A DNA stretch of 30,553 bases from JADHUC01 sp964617665. GTDB lineage: Bacteria; Planctomycetota; Planctomycetia; Pirellulales; Pirellulaceae. Below the pieces are notes generated by a model. That model saw only the letters and a list, made by a program, of their open reading frames with translations, made no database searches and had not been told where the DNA came from. The position numbers and the translations under genes are program-made. The stretch spans positions 1-30,553 of the forward strand of contig CAZUAH010000114.1 in NCBI GenBank assembly GCA_964617665.1, given 5' to 3'. Positions 16,591 through 25,079 of this stretch are shown here, in pieces. The first letter of the stretch is position 1. Each line of letters starts with the position of its first letter.

Positions 16591-17129
16591 CAGTACGGCT
16601 CCACTACGTCTTCCAGGACTTTTCTGAGTCTCTCCTTGGCTCGGCTGATCCGCGACTTGACCGTTCCCAACTTGACTCCTTCAATCTGACTGATCTCTTC
16701 GTAGGACAAACCGTGTAGCTCGGCCAGGACGAACGCGGTCTTCTGTTCGATGGGCAGTTGGTCGAGCGCCGCGTCCAGGCGGCGGTGCAATTCGTCGTTC
16801 ATTGCGTCGTCAACCGGCGTCCGCCAATCGGACGACTCTACGGCTGAAGCGGTTGACTTGGGGCTCTTTCGTTTCAGCAGGTTCAGGCATTTGTTCCGCG
16901 CGATTGTCAAAAGCCACGTCGAGAACTTCGCCCGGCCAGGATCGTACGCCCCGAGATTCACGTAAGCTGCCAGGAAAGTCTCCTGAGCCACCTCGTCGCA
17001 ATCGTCCGCGTTCGACAGCAGGTTTTTGGCCAACTGGAATACCGGTCGCTCGTACGCCATGACCAGCGTCCGAAACGCATCCACATCCCCTGCTTTGACG
17101 CGTTCGATCGCCTGGAGGTCATCCTGCAT
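16590..17129 (-). CDS. ECF-type RNA polymerase sigma factor
   Basis: This 179-residue protein has sigma region 2 at about residues 15-85 (YERPVFQLAKNLLSNADDCD, then EVAQETFLAAY, then FSTWLLTIARNKCLNLLKR) and region 4 at about 120-170 (LPIEQKTAFVLAELHGLSYE, then TVKSRISRAKERLR). Regions 1 and 3 are absent, as in the extracytoplasmic-function group (RpoE-like). It directs RNA polymerase to a specific promoter set. The next gene overlaps its stop by one base and encodes a small membrane protein, and signal peptidase I follows, so the regulon may concern envelope or export stress. A perfect palindrome lies 34-53 bases upstream of its start. Confidence 0.93.
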   Translation of the reverse strand: MQDDLQAIERVKAGDVDAFRTLVMAYERPVFQLAKNLLSNADDCDEVAQETFLAAYVNLGAYDPGRAKFSTWLLTIARNKCLNLLKRKSPKSTASAVESSDWRTPVDDAMNDELHRRLDAALDQLPIEQKTAFVLAELHGLSYEEISQIEGVKLGTVKSRISRAKERLRKVLEDVVEPY

Positions 17130-17162
17130 AGTCTGTCGTTCGTCCCGTGACCGTGTTGCTTT

Positions 17163-17182
17163 ACGTGGTTATACAACCACGT
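17163..17182. promoter_or_regulatory. Perfect 8-base palindrome upstream of the sigma operon
   Basis: The arms ACGTGGTT and AACCACGT are separated by ATAC, ending 34 bases before the sigma factor ATG. It could be an operator for a dimeric repressor or a leader hairpin. The position suits promoter or 5' leader control of the sigma/small membrane protein/signal peptidase operon. There is no direct evidence of a binding protein. Confidence 0.5.
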
Positions 17183-17321
17183 CGCGAAATTGTTCCCGAA
17201 AACCCGCGGCAATAAGGCAACATGATCAATTCGGGGTGCTTCTATCAGAAGGAGGGGCGTCGTCACGGCGGGCGTGATGAGTACATTGCCGATGCGACCC
17301 TTTCTGATCGGACGATGCCTA

Positions 17322-17403
17322 GAGGCGGTTTGAAAACCGGAAGGGCGAGGCTCCCGCCGAGCCGAAGCCACGGGAAAACACGGCTCAGCAGGAGCTTCGC
17401 CCT
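17322..17403 (+). repeat. Palindromic repeat family B, copy 1 (core 17342-17403)
   Basis: The 62-base core matches 20155-20216 at 59 positions; the three differences lie between the arms. The 22-base arms (starting AGGGCGAGGCTCC and ending GGAGCTTCGCCCT) pair with three imperfect positions that are the same in both copies. A shared GAGGCGGTT occurs 11 bases before the core in both copies. This copy lies in the 343-base gap between the sigma factor start and the stop of the gene at 17473. I see no gene in that gap. Confidence 0.85.
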
Positions 17404-17472
17404 CACGCGCTCACTTTCGAAATGGCTTCTAGCAGCCCGAACGCTCAGACCGCGCCGGTCGTGGGGCAATTC

Positions 17473-18597
17473 CTATGGGTACCTTGGAAATGACGGTTCC
17501 TCGGCGGCGAAGCCGGCGTCGAATGACTGGAGGTCTTTCAGGGACGCGAAATGCAGTTGCCGCGCGTCTCGGCAACTGCGCCAGAGCGCACTGGAGAGTT
17601 GATAGGTCACGCGGGCGAACTCCGGATTCGGATAGGCGTCCCGCATAAGGCTGGCGTTCGGTACCTGCTGAGCCCATCGTGCGATTGTCGTGATGACCTG
17701 CCGATACGAGCTGGCTTTCGGTTCGCACTGCTGATCTTCGCCGTTGATTTCCAGCCGCTTCTCATTCTCCAGGTAGTCCGCTTCGATCCGAAACGGCTTT
17801 CCGTCGCCGACACCACTAATGACGCGTTGTTTCGACCACTTGGCATTGGCCTTGAAATCAGTCAATCCATCGATGTGAATTTCACCGATGGAAAGCGAGT
17901 ATTTGCATCGACCGTCCACGACGTATGGATAGGCCTCCGGATTCGGTGGATCGTACGGTTCGGACTCACCTCTGATCGACACTCCCTGATCCGACACCGC
18001 CCCCAGGCCCTTTTGCAGTCTGTTGAGCAAGTAGAGAGCGAACGCCAAGCAATGCACCGACTCTTGGTACTGAATCGTCACCATGCGTACGTAGTTGCGC
18101 CGGATATCGCGATCCTCGCGGTCCTTCGAGCGGCAGAAGGAGAGTTCATCGATCCGCAGGTCGCGAAACTGCGATAGATACTGGATGATCTGCTCGGTCA
18201 AGCCGTCGTACAGTTCCGGGAAATCGTACAGCATCGTTATCCCGGATTGCTCGATCGCCTGAATGACGCGACTGCACTGTTCAGGGCATCCCGGCGGTGC
18301 CATCGGCTTTTCGTTCAGCACCAATATCGGTTCGCGCGCGGCACGCCCGAACAGAATCTGTTCGCCTCGATGGCGATGTTCAGGATGCACCGCCAAATGG
18401 AACAGCTCCGCGTTCGTGTTGTAGAACGCCTCTTCGTCTTCGATACGTGTAATCGTGTCGAGATCAAGGTCTGTTGGTGCCGGGCCAGGATCGTAGACGT
18501 AAGTCCGCATGCCCAATGCTTGGGAAGCATCGATGAACTTGCGGCCGATGTAGCCCCACGCCCCGGCGATGGCGATCGATTCTGGGATCTGTGTCAT
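17473..18597 (-). CDS. Gfo/Idh/MocA-like oxidoreductase
   Basis: This 374-residue protein has an N-terminal nucleotide-binding fold (SIAIAGAWGYIGRKFIDA, with the Gly-x-x-Gly-x-x-Gly turn) and the Gfo/Idh/MocA-type catalytic motif NEKPMAPPG near residue 120. There is no export signal, so it should act in the cytoplasm. The C-terminal half is diverged from common family members. The start at 18597 gives a compact N terminus; an upstream in-frame ATG at 18645 adds 16 residues without family character, and neither has a strong ribosome-binding site. It lies 65 bases behind the galacturonokinase-like gene on the same strand, so it may act on the same sugar acid or on a derived sugar. The exact substrate is not known. 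Confidence 0.82.
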   Translation of the reverse strand: MTQIPESIAIAGAWGYIGRKFIDASQALGMRTYVYDPGPAPTDLDLDTITRIEDEEAFYNTNAELFHLAVHPEHRHRGEQILFGRAAREPILVLNEKPMAPPGCPEQCSRVIQAIEQSGITMLYDFPELYDGLTEQIIQYLSQFRDLRIDELSFCRSKDREDRDIRRNYVRMVTIQYQESVHCLAFALYLLNRLQKGLGAVSDQGVSIRGESEPYDPPNPEAYPYVVDGRCKYSLSIGEIHIDGLTDFKANAKWSKQRVISGVGDGKPFRIEADYLENEKRLEINGEDQQCEPKASSYRQVITTIARWAQQVPNASLMRDAYPNPEFARVTYQLSSALWRSCRDARQLHFASLKDLQSFDAGFAAEEPSFPRYP

Positions 18598-18662
18598 TTC
18601 TTCATTCAATCCGTTGTCTTGGGCAGCGGTCCAATTGAGTCGCACACAGCGCGCGGGACTTG

Positions 18663-19859
18663 CTACAGAATACGGGCACCGTCGTCGGAATGACAGAGGA
18701 GCGTCACAGCGTCGTCTGCCAAATCGGGATACCGTTGAGCGTATTCACGCCGGACGTGTTCCGCCGCCTCGGGGCCGGCCTCTCGCTTGACGAGCGCCAC
18801 GCAGCAACCACGAAAGCCAGCTCCGCTGAATCGAGCGCCGTAGACTCCCTCGGTGTTGATGAGCATCTCGTACAGGTCGACCAACGGCGGCGAACCGCAT
18901 TCGTAGTTGTTGATCGAACTCTCGCCAGAAGCACTCATCAACTCCCCAAACGTCGCCACATCGCCTTGTTTCCAAGCCTCCATGCCCTTTGTGACGCGGT
19001 CTACTTCCGAGAAGAAATGCGCCGCTCGACGAGCGGGTGCGCCCGTCAGCAACTGTTGATTTTCAACATGCTCGTCAGCATTGACGCGGCGCAGCACTGC
19101 CGGATCGGTGTCTCGGCCAACGGCATTCAGCAGCACAGTGGCCGCTTCCGTACATTCTGCCACGCGTTGGTTGTAATCCGTGCCGACCAACGCTTTCTTT
19201 AGCCCCGAGAAGGCGATCAAGATCGAGTACTGCGGCATCGCTGGATGACAGGGAATCAACTCGTGCGTTACGGTCTGGCAATCGATCAGCGTCAGTTGAT
19301 TCTGCTTCGATAGTAGGATCGCCGATTGATCGAGTATCCCGCTCTGCAGTCCCAGGTATTCATTTTCGATGGTTTGACCGAGAAGGATGTTCTCTTCCTT
19401 CGTCACATCAAGGCCGTTGGCATCCTCCAACGCCAGCAGCAGGGCGACGCTGACGGCGGCGGACGAACTAAGACCGCCCGCGTCGAACCGACCGGCCGTG
19501 ATCCCGCAGATGCCAGTGCCGAGATCGTGTTCTTTCTGCAGTGCTCGGACCGCGCCCCGTGGAAAGTTGCCCCAGTCGCCTGGATGCTTGTCTGGCACAT
19601 CGTCTAACCGGAAGTAAACATCGCCCGGATAGTCAAGGCTGGCAAGACGGACTTCGTTTGACTCCGAGGGCGCATACGCCATCAGCACGGCTTGATCGAT
19701 GGCCATGGCACTGACCGGGCCCAACTGGTGGTCGATATGAGCCCCCAGCGGACAAATGCGGTACGGTGCGCGAACCACGCGTACGTCTTTCGCCAAAACG
19801 CCGAAGCGTTCGACCAAGTTTTCGCGAAGGCTCTCTACGTTCGCGTCGTCGGTCATCAT
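18663..19859 (-). CDS. Galacturonokinase-like GHMP sugar kinase
   Basis: This 398-residue GHMP kinase has APYRICPLGAHIDH at residues 31-44, the ATP-binding motif GGLSSSAA at 128-135, GILDQSA around 174-180 (catalytic Asp) and GARFSGAGFRGCC near 343. From memory, these four stretches and NYECG match plant galacturonokinase better than bacterial galactokinase, whose first motif reads with Gly-Arg-x-Asn/Leu and Gly-Glu-His-Thr-Asp. The likely reaction is ATP-dependent phosphorylation of the anomeric carbon of D-galacturonate or a related sugar; galactose is the alternative. The ATG at 19859 follows AAGAGG closely; the frame runs on to 19967 without a good start. It is followed on the same strand by a Gfo/Idh-like gene. 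Confidence 0.87.
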   Translation of the reverse strand: MMTDDANVESLRENLVERFGVLAKDVRVVRAPYRICPLGAHIDHQLGPVSAMAIDQAVLMAYAPSESNEVRLASLDYPGDVYFRLDDVPDKHPGDWGNFPRGAVRALQKEHDLGTGICGITAGRFDAGGLSSSAAVSVALLLALEDANGLDVTKEENILLGQTIENEYLGLQSGILDQSAILLSKQNQLTLIDCQTVTHELIPCHPAMPQYSILIAFSGLKKALVGTDYNQRVAECTEAATVLLNAVGRDTDPAVLRRVNADEHVENQQLLTGAPARRAAHFFSEVDRVTKGMEAWKQGDVATFGELMSASGESSINNYECGSPPLVDLYEMLINTEGVYGARFSGAGFRGCCVALVKREAGPEAAEHVRREYAQRYPDLADDAVTLLCHSDDGARIL

Positions 19860-20134
19860 TTGGCCTCTTGAATCGCAGGCATTGACCAATATCGGCCCCG
19901 AGCACAAGGTTGATAATCTAGCCGAATCAGACTGGATGTGCACGGCTGCCGGAGACGCAGACATCATTTTGTGGATAAGCCGAGCTTCTTTCTGGGCGTC
20001 TGAAGGCGCCGCCTTTCCGTGTGTCTCAAGGTGAACGGAATAGTTGCCGAGGGGCCAGCCGAACGGTAAATGGTGGATAACACCGGTGCGCGAATACCTA
20101 TCCCTCCATCATCCTGAACCAATACGAGATTCAT

Positions 20135-20216
20135 GAGGCGGTTACAAGGGCGGGAGGGCGAGGCTCCCGCCGAGCCGAAACCGCGGGAAAAGACGGCTCA
20201 GCAGGAGCTTCGCCCT
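20135..20216 (+). repeat. Palindromic repeat family B, copy 2 (core 20155-20216)
   Basis: This is the second copy of the 62-base palindrome of 17342-17403, in the same orientation. It lies in the 364-base gap between the divergent starts at 19859 and 20224 and ends eight bases before the ATG at 20224, so the leader of that gene is made of repeat. An AGGAG word in its right arm is 16 bases before the ATG. The rest of the gap shows no gene. Confidence 0.85.
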
Positions 20217-20223
20217 CCCAAGA

Positions 20224-22341
20224 ATGAGTTCTGAAATGCCTTCATACGTTGTTCGTGGACTTGCCCTTTTTTCGCACACGCTCTGTATCGCCATCGCTTG
20301 CGATGCCTTGGTTGCTGCGGGGGACGATTGGCCGCATTGGCGGGGACCGAATCGAAACGGGATCGTGGCGGAGGATTCGGGGTGGGATGCTGGGGGATGG
20401 CCGCTGCAGCGGCCGATTTGGGAAGCGAACGTTGGGACCGGCTCGACTTCGCCGATCGTAGTCGACGACCGTGTTTACTTGATGGGTTGGTCCGGGAACA
20501 GGGATACGCTTTTCTGCCTGGATGCCCAAACCGGCCGAACGATGTGGAAGACATCGTATCCTGCTGCGAAATACGGACGTCATGCCGCGGGCGATCAGGG
20601 GCTCTATTCCGGGATCATCGCGACGCCGGAATACGATGGCGAGACCGGTTTTCTCTATACTCTCGGCCTCGACGGCCAGTTGAACTGCTGGAACACCGAT
20701 CGCGACGGAGCCAAGGTCTGGGAAAAGAACCTCTACGACGAATACGGCGTCCCGCGCCGAGAAAAGGTCGGCCGCAGCAGCCGACGCGATTACGGCTACA
20801 CGACTTCGCCGCTTGTCTATCAGGATTGGCTCATTGTTGAAGTCGGTGCCCAAGGCGGCAACCTGATGGCGTTCGACAAACGAAGCGGACGGCAGGTCTG
20901 GGCCAGCGAGTCGAAGGATCCCGCGGGCCACAGTGGCGGGCCAGTGCCAATGATTGTCGAAGGCGTGCCTTGCGTAGCCGTGTTCGCACATCACGGTTTG
21001 TTGGTGGCGCGACTGGACAGAGGCAAGGAAGGGGCAACGGTCGCGGAATATCCGTGGGCTACGGAGTATGCCCAGAATATCGCCACGCCTGCCGTCTGGC
21101 GCAATTTCGTTTTGATCACGTCCGGCTACAACCATCATTCGATCTGCCAACTGGAAATCACGCTTCGCGGAGCGAGCAAGGTCTGGGAGCAGGAACAGTG
21201 CTCGCAGGTCTGCAGCCCCGTCATTCACAACGAACATGTCTATTGGGTCTACAAAAGGCCGATGTGTCTTGATTTGGAGACGGGGCGAACCGTCTGGACC
21301 GGGAACAACGACTGTGCCTCGGCCGGTTCATGCCTGGTCACGGCCGATTCGCGTCTGCTCTATTTGGCGAAGCGCGGCGAATTGGTGCTGGCCGAAACGG
21401 CCGACCGGTCTCCGCGGCAATACCGCGAGCTTGCGCGCGTTGGCGGCCTTTTTCGAACCGATGTCTGGCCGCACGTAGTGCTGTCGAATGGGAGGATTCT
21501 CTGCAAGGATCGAGACGGCAACGTCAAGTGTTTTCAGATTGGCGGTTCGGCCGCGACGACACCGCCTACGCTTGCACATATTCAACCCCATCGTGGCATG
21601 ACAGACGTCTCAAGACCCACGCCGCGCCGCAAGACTACACCTTCAGTTGACGCATCCGATTTGAAGTCGTGGCCTGGTAACACACCGGGGCTGGTGATCG
21701 CATGGCGTCGTGATTACGGGCCAAGCAAGATCGTAAGCACTGTCGCCGATTCATCAGATCGATGGAGCCTAAAAACGCGTGGGGATGCCAGATTCGTCGG
21801 TCGCGGCCAGGTAGAATTGGCTGGCGGAGCCGTCCTTGTGGAAGGAGCGAACGAGACGCTGCTGGCGGCCTGCAAGCAGTCCGGCGAGTTGAGTATCGAG
21901 GCGGTATTGCTGGCCTCCAAGGGCAGACAGACGGGGCCAGCTCGCATCATCTCCTTCTCGTCGGACCCCTACCTCCGCAACTTCACATTGGGTCAGGAAG
22001 CGGATGAGTTGGTCCTTCGACTGCGCACGCCGCGAACCGGCGACAACGGGATGAATCCCGAGACCAAACTGTTCGGCATGCCTGCCGGTACCCCGGTACA
22101 CGTAATCGTCAGCTACCGAGACGGCGAATTGACCGCGTACCGCGACGGCCAGCGCGTGAAGAGCAGTTCCGCCGTCAGGGGCGATCTAAGCAACTGGACG
22201 CCCCAGCACCTGCTATTCGGCGACGAATACCAAGACTCTCGCTTCTGGCATGGCCTGATCGAACGCGTCGCCATTCACAGCCGCTTCATCTCCGACGACG
22301 AAGCACGCGTGCGTTTCGAATTGATCCGGGCCAAGAAATGA
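20224..22341 (+). CDS. Secreted PQQ-like beta-propeller protein with LamG-like tail
   Basis: This protein of 705 residues (701 from an alternative ATG at 20236) starts with a hydrophobic signal region and then DDWPHWRGPNRNGIV, the usual opening of planctomycete outer-space propeller proteins. Propeller blades are marked by repeated Trp motifs: LFCLDAQTGRTMWKTSYP, LNCWNTDRDGAKVWEKNL, MAFDKRSGRQVWASES and CLDLETGRTVWTGNN. From about residue 480 the sequence changes to a concanavalin A-like (LamG/laminin G) domain, with FTLGQEADELVLRLRTP and VIVSYRDGELTAYRDGQ. It probably acts in the periplasm or at the surface; whether it binds PQQ or only shares the fold cannot be told. The start codon choice is uncertain because a palindromic repeat abuts it. 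Confidence 0.85.
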   Translation: MSSEMPSYVVRGLALFSHTLCIAIACDALVAAGDDWPHWRGPNRNGIVAEDSGWDAGGWPLQRPIWEANVGTGSTSPIVVDDRVYLMGWSGNRDTLFCLDAQTGRTMWKTSYPAAKYGRHAAGDQGLYSGIIATPEYDGETGFLYTLGLDGQLNCWNTDRDGAKVWEKNLYDEYGVPRREKVGRSSRRDYGYTTSPLVYQDWLIVEVGAQGGNLMAFDKRSGRQVWASESKDPAGHSGGPVPMIVEGVPCVAVFAHHGLLVARLDRGKEGATVAEYPWATEYAQNIATPAVWRNFVLITSGYNHHSICQLEITLRGASKVWEQEQCSQVCSPVIHNEHVYWVYKRPMCLDLETGRTVWTGNNDCASAGSCLVTADSRLLYLAKRGELVLAETADRSPRQYRELARVGGLFRTDVWPHVVLSNGRILCKDRDGNVKCFQIGGSAATTPPTLAHIQPHRGMTDVSRPTPRRKTTPSVDASDLKSWPGNTPGLVIAWRRDYGPSKIVSTVADSSDRWSLKTRGDARFVGRGQVELAGGAVLVEGANETLLAACKQSGELSIEAVLLASKGRQTGPARIISFSSDPYLRNFTLGQEADELVLRLRTPRTGDNGMNPETKLFGMPAGTPVHVIVSYRDGELTAYRDGQRVKSSSAVRGDLSNWTPQHLLFGDEYQDSRFWHGLIERVAIHSRFISDDEARVRFELIRAKK

Positions 22342-22483
22342 CCGGGCAGCGTAGTTACGCAAGCGGCTAACGCACGGTTGCCTCCCTGATGGCTTGTCTA
22401 CAATCGAGCTGCAAGACGACCGGCGAATTCTCCTCTGACGCGTAGCCACGATACCTTTTCTCACGCGCAAAAGGGGGCTCATT

Positions 22484-24931
22484 GTGAATCGATACACAAG
22501 GCTTGCGGTTAGTGCAGGATTCGTCACTGCCTTCTCATTTGGGATCCATCGCATGCAAGACAAATCCAGCGGGTCACTTGAACAGCCAGGTGTCCAAGCC
22601 GCCGAAGCGGAAGAAGAACAGAAGAAACCGTCCACTCGCGAAAACCGACTGGCAAAAGAAACCAGCCCGTATCTACTGCTGCACAAGCATAACCCCGTGG
22701 ATTGGTACCCGTGGGGCAAGGAAGCCTTCGACAAAGCGGCGGCAGAGAACAAGCCGATCTTTTTATCCATCGGCTACAGTTCGTGCTACTGGTGCCACGT
22801 GATGGAACGCGAGAGTTTCTCGGATCCCCAGATCGCCAAGGTGCTGAACGAGCATTTCGTGTGCATCAAGGTGGATCGCGAGGAGCTGCCCGATGTGGAC
22901 GATGTGTATATGACTTCGATCCACTTGATGGGCCTTCGTGGCGGGTGGCCTTTGTCCGTGTTCTTGACGCCGGATCGTAAACCGTTTTTCGGCGGGACTT
23001 ACTGGCCGCCGGACGACCGAGCGGGAATTGTCGGCTTCCGGACCGTGCTAACCCGCGTCACGGCAGCGTGGCGCGATCGCCGGGACGACGCTAAGGAGTT
23101 TGGGAGCAAAGTCGCCGAGGCCGTAAGTAAGGCGATGAAACCTCAGAAGTCGGGGGACGCCGAAAGTCTTGGGCGACCAAGCATTTCGTTGGCCGTTGAT
23201 GGCTTGGCCCGGCAGTTCGATCCACAATACGGCGGCTTCGGCTATCATCCTTCACAAGCTCATCTGCCCAAGTTCCCGCAGCCCCCGAAGCCTGCTTTGC
23301 TGCTGTACTACGCTCAGCAAGCGGAAAGCGAAAAAGCCACGCGAGTGGTTACGAAAACATTGGATCACATGGCTCGCGGTGGTATCTGGGATCATCTTGG
23401 CGGCGGATTCCACCGGTACAGCACAGATCGATTCTGGCGTGTGCCACATTTCGAGAAGATGCTTTATGACAACGCGCTGCTTGCTCGCGTCTACCTGGAG
23501 GCGTTCCAGGCAACCGGCGAACCGCGTTATGGCCAGGTGGTCGAGGACATCCGCATCTTCCTCGAACGCGAAATGACGTCGTCCGAGGGTGGCTTTTATT
23601 CGGCGTTGGACGCTGAATCCGAGCACGAAGAGGGCAAGTATTACGTTTGGTCGCAGAAGGACGTTCAAGAGCTACTTGGGCAGGATGATTATAAGCTGTT
23701 TGCCACGGTTTACGGCCTCGACAGCCAGCCGAACTTCGAAGACGACCGCTATGTCCTTCAGCAGTTCGAGCCTATCGAGCAGTCGGCCGCGACCCTGGAG
23801 ATCGACCCAGCCGATTTGCAGAAACGTCTGGGACCGATGCGAGATGCCCTTTTGGAAGCTCGCGAGAAACGCCCTCGGCCGTTGCTGGACACAAAGGTAC
23901 TGACGGACTGGAACGGCCTGATGATCGCCGCCCTGGCGGACGGCTATCGCGTGCTCGGAGAAGATGCGTATCGACAGGCCGCCGAACGCGCAGCAACACT
24001 TGTCTTGGACAAGATGCGCGATTCAGACGGTCATCTGCTCCACAACTACGCGTGCGACCACGCGAAGATCCCCGGCTACCTAGCGGACTACGCATTCTTC
24101 ATCGATGGCCTGCTGGCACTGGATCAGGCCACGGACGAAGATCGTTGGCTCGCAGAAGCCCAGACTCTGACCGACCAGATGGTTGAACTGTTCTGGGATC
24201 CCGTGCAAGGAGGCTTCTATACAACCTCGGCCCAGCACGACGCACTGTTGGCCAGGCCAAAGACTGCCGAAGACTCCGTCATTCCTTCTGGGAACAGCGT
24301 CGCTGTCCAAGCACTCGTGACGCTGGCCCAGCGGACTGGCGACCAACGATACGCGGAATTGGCAGCGAAAACTCTCGCTGTGTTCAGCGGACCGATCACC
24401 GCGGCCCCATCGGAACATCCGGCGATGATCCGGGGTCTGGGACAGCTCTTGGACTCGGGGTTCTCGGTCGAACAACTGGTCGGTACTGCAAAACCATCGG
24501 ATCAGCAGGGCTTCAAAGCAGAGGCCAAGCTCTCGGTGGACCAGCTCCAGCCCGGAGCCGAATTCCACATCGACATCGTGCTTGATGTAGACGAAGGATG
24601 GCACGTAAACGCTAATCCTGCATCTTCGGAGAAACTGATTCCCGTCACCGTGACACTGGATGCGCCCTTGACGCTGACGGATGTGCGATCCGAGTATCCG
24701 AAAGGCGAATCGTTCGCGGTCGAAGGTCTGGACGAATCTATCAGCGTATACGCTGGACGAGTATCAATCCGTTCGTATGCGACGCTGGACGACGATGCCG
24801 CACCGGGCGATTCGACCGTTGATGTGACGGTCCGCTACCAAGCGTGTGACGCCAGCCGATGCATGCCGCCGAAGGAAATTGAACTACAAGTGCCCGTCAA
24901 GGTCGCCAGCAAGGGAGATGCTGGCGAGTAG
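22484..24931 (+). CDS. DUF255 thioredoxin-like protein fused to a DsbD-N-like domain
   Basis: This 815-residue protein opens with a signal-like N terminus. Residues 53-180 form the DUF255 thioredoxin-like domain (NRLAKETSPYLLLHKHNPVD, then the redox pair SSCYWCHV with Cys101 and Cys104). Next is the alpha/alpha barrel typical of YyaL/SSP411-type proteins (GGIWDHLGGGFHRYSTD, then FEKMLYDNA). From about residue 675 a beta-sandwich segment (DEGWHVNANPASS, then YQACDASRCMPPKE) resembles the N-terminal domain of the disulfide carrier DsbD, with its Cys-x4-Cys-like pair. This suggests a periplasmic thiol-disulfide role. The start is GTG, supported by AAGGGGG about seven bases upstream. The domains are normally in separate proteins or other combinations. 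Confidence 0.87.
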   Translation: MNRYTRLAVSAGFVTAFSFGIHRMQDKSSGSLEQPGVQAAEAEEEQKKPSTRENRLAKETSPYLLLHKHNPVDWYPWGKEAFDKAAAENKPIFLSIGYSSCYWCHVMERESFSDPQIAKVLNEHFVCIKVDREELPDVDDVYMTSIHLMGLRGGWPLSVFLTPDRKPFFGGTYWPPDDRAGIVGFRTVLTRVTAAWRDRRDDAKEFGSKVAEAVSKAMKPQKSGDAESLGRPSISLAVDGLARQFDPQYGGFGYHPSQAHLPKFPQPPKPALLLYYAQQAESEKATRVVTKTLDHMARGGIWDHLGGGFHRYSTDRFWRVPHFEKMLYDNALLARVYLEAFQATGEPRYGQVVEDIRIFLEREMTSSEGGFYSALDAESEHEEGKYYVWSQKDVQELLGQDDYKLFATVYGLDSQPNFEDDRYVLQQFEPIEQSAATLEIDPADLQKRLGPMRDALLEAREKRPRPLLDTKVLTDWNGLMIAALADGYRVLGEDAYRQAAERAATLVLDKMRDSDGHLLHNYACDHAKIPGYLADYAFFIDGLLALDQATDEDRWLAEAQTLTDQMVELFWDPVQGGFYTTSAQHDALLARPKTAEDSVIPSGNSVAVQALVTLAQRTGDQRYAELAAKTLAVFSGPITAAPSEHPAMIRGLGQLLDSGFSVEQLVGTAKPSDQQGFKAEAKLSVDQLQPGAEFHIDIVLDVDEGWHVNANPASSEKLIPVTVTLDAPLTLTDVRSEYPKGESFAVEGLDESISVYAGRVSIRSYATLDDDAAPGDSTVDVTVRYQACDASRCMPPKEIELQVPVKVASKGDAGE

Positions 24932-24972
24932 TTCTGGCGAGGCTATCAAAACCTGTCAGGCAGATTGAGGCC

Positions 24973-25052
24973 AGGGTGGCCGGGGTCGGAGGGCGCAGGC
25001 CCGAAACCCCGGGGCTTCCCTCGCTGACGCTCAGTCCAGCCCCGGCCACCCA
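24973..25052 (-). repeat. Palindromic repeat family A, copy 2
   Basis: This 80-base element is nearly identical to 10817-10895 in reverse orientation, with the same 12-base end arms. Flanking bases pair weakly (TGTCAGGCAGATTG before, CAATCTGACA after) but are unlike those of copy 1. Like copy 1, it lies between convergent genes, here with stops at 24931 and 25080, where it could end both transcripts. Confidence 0.85.
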
Positions 25053-25079
25053 ATCTGACATTGATCGGTAGACGATCGA

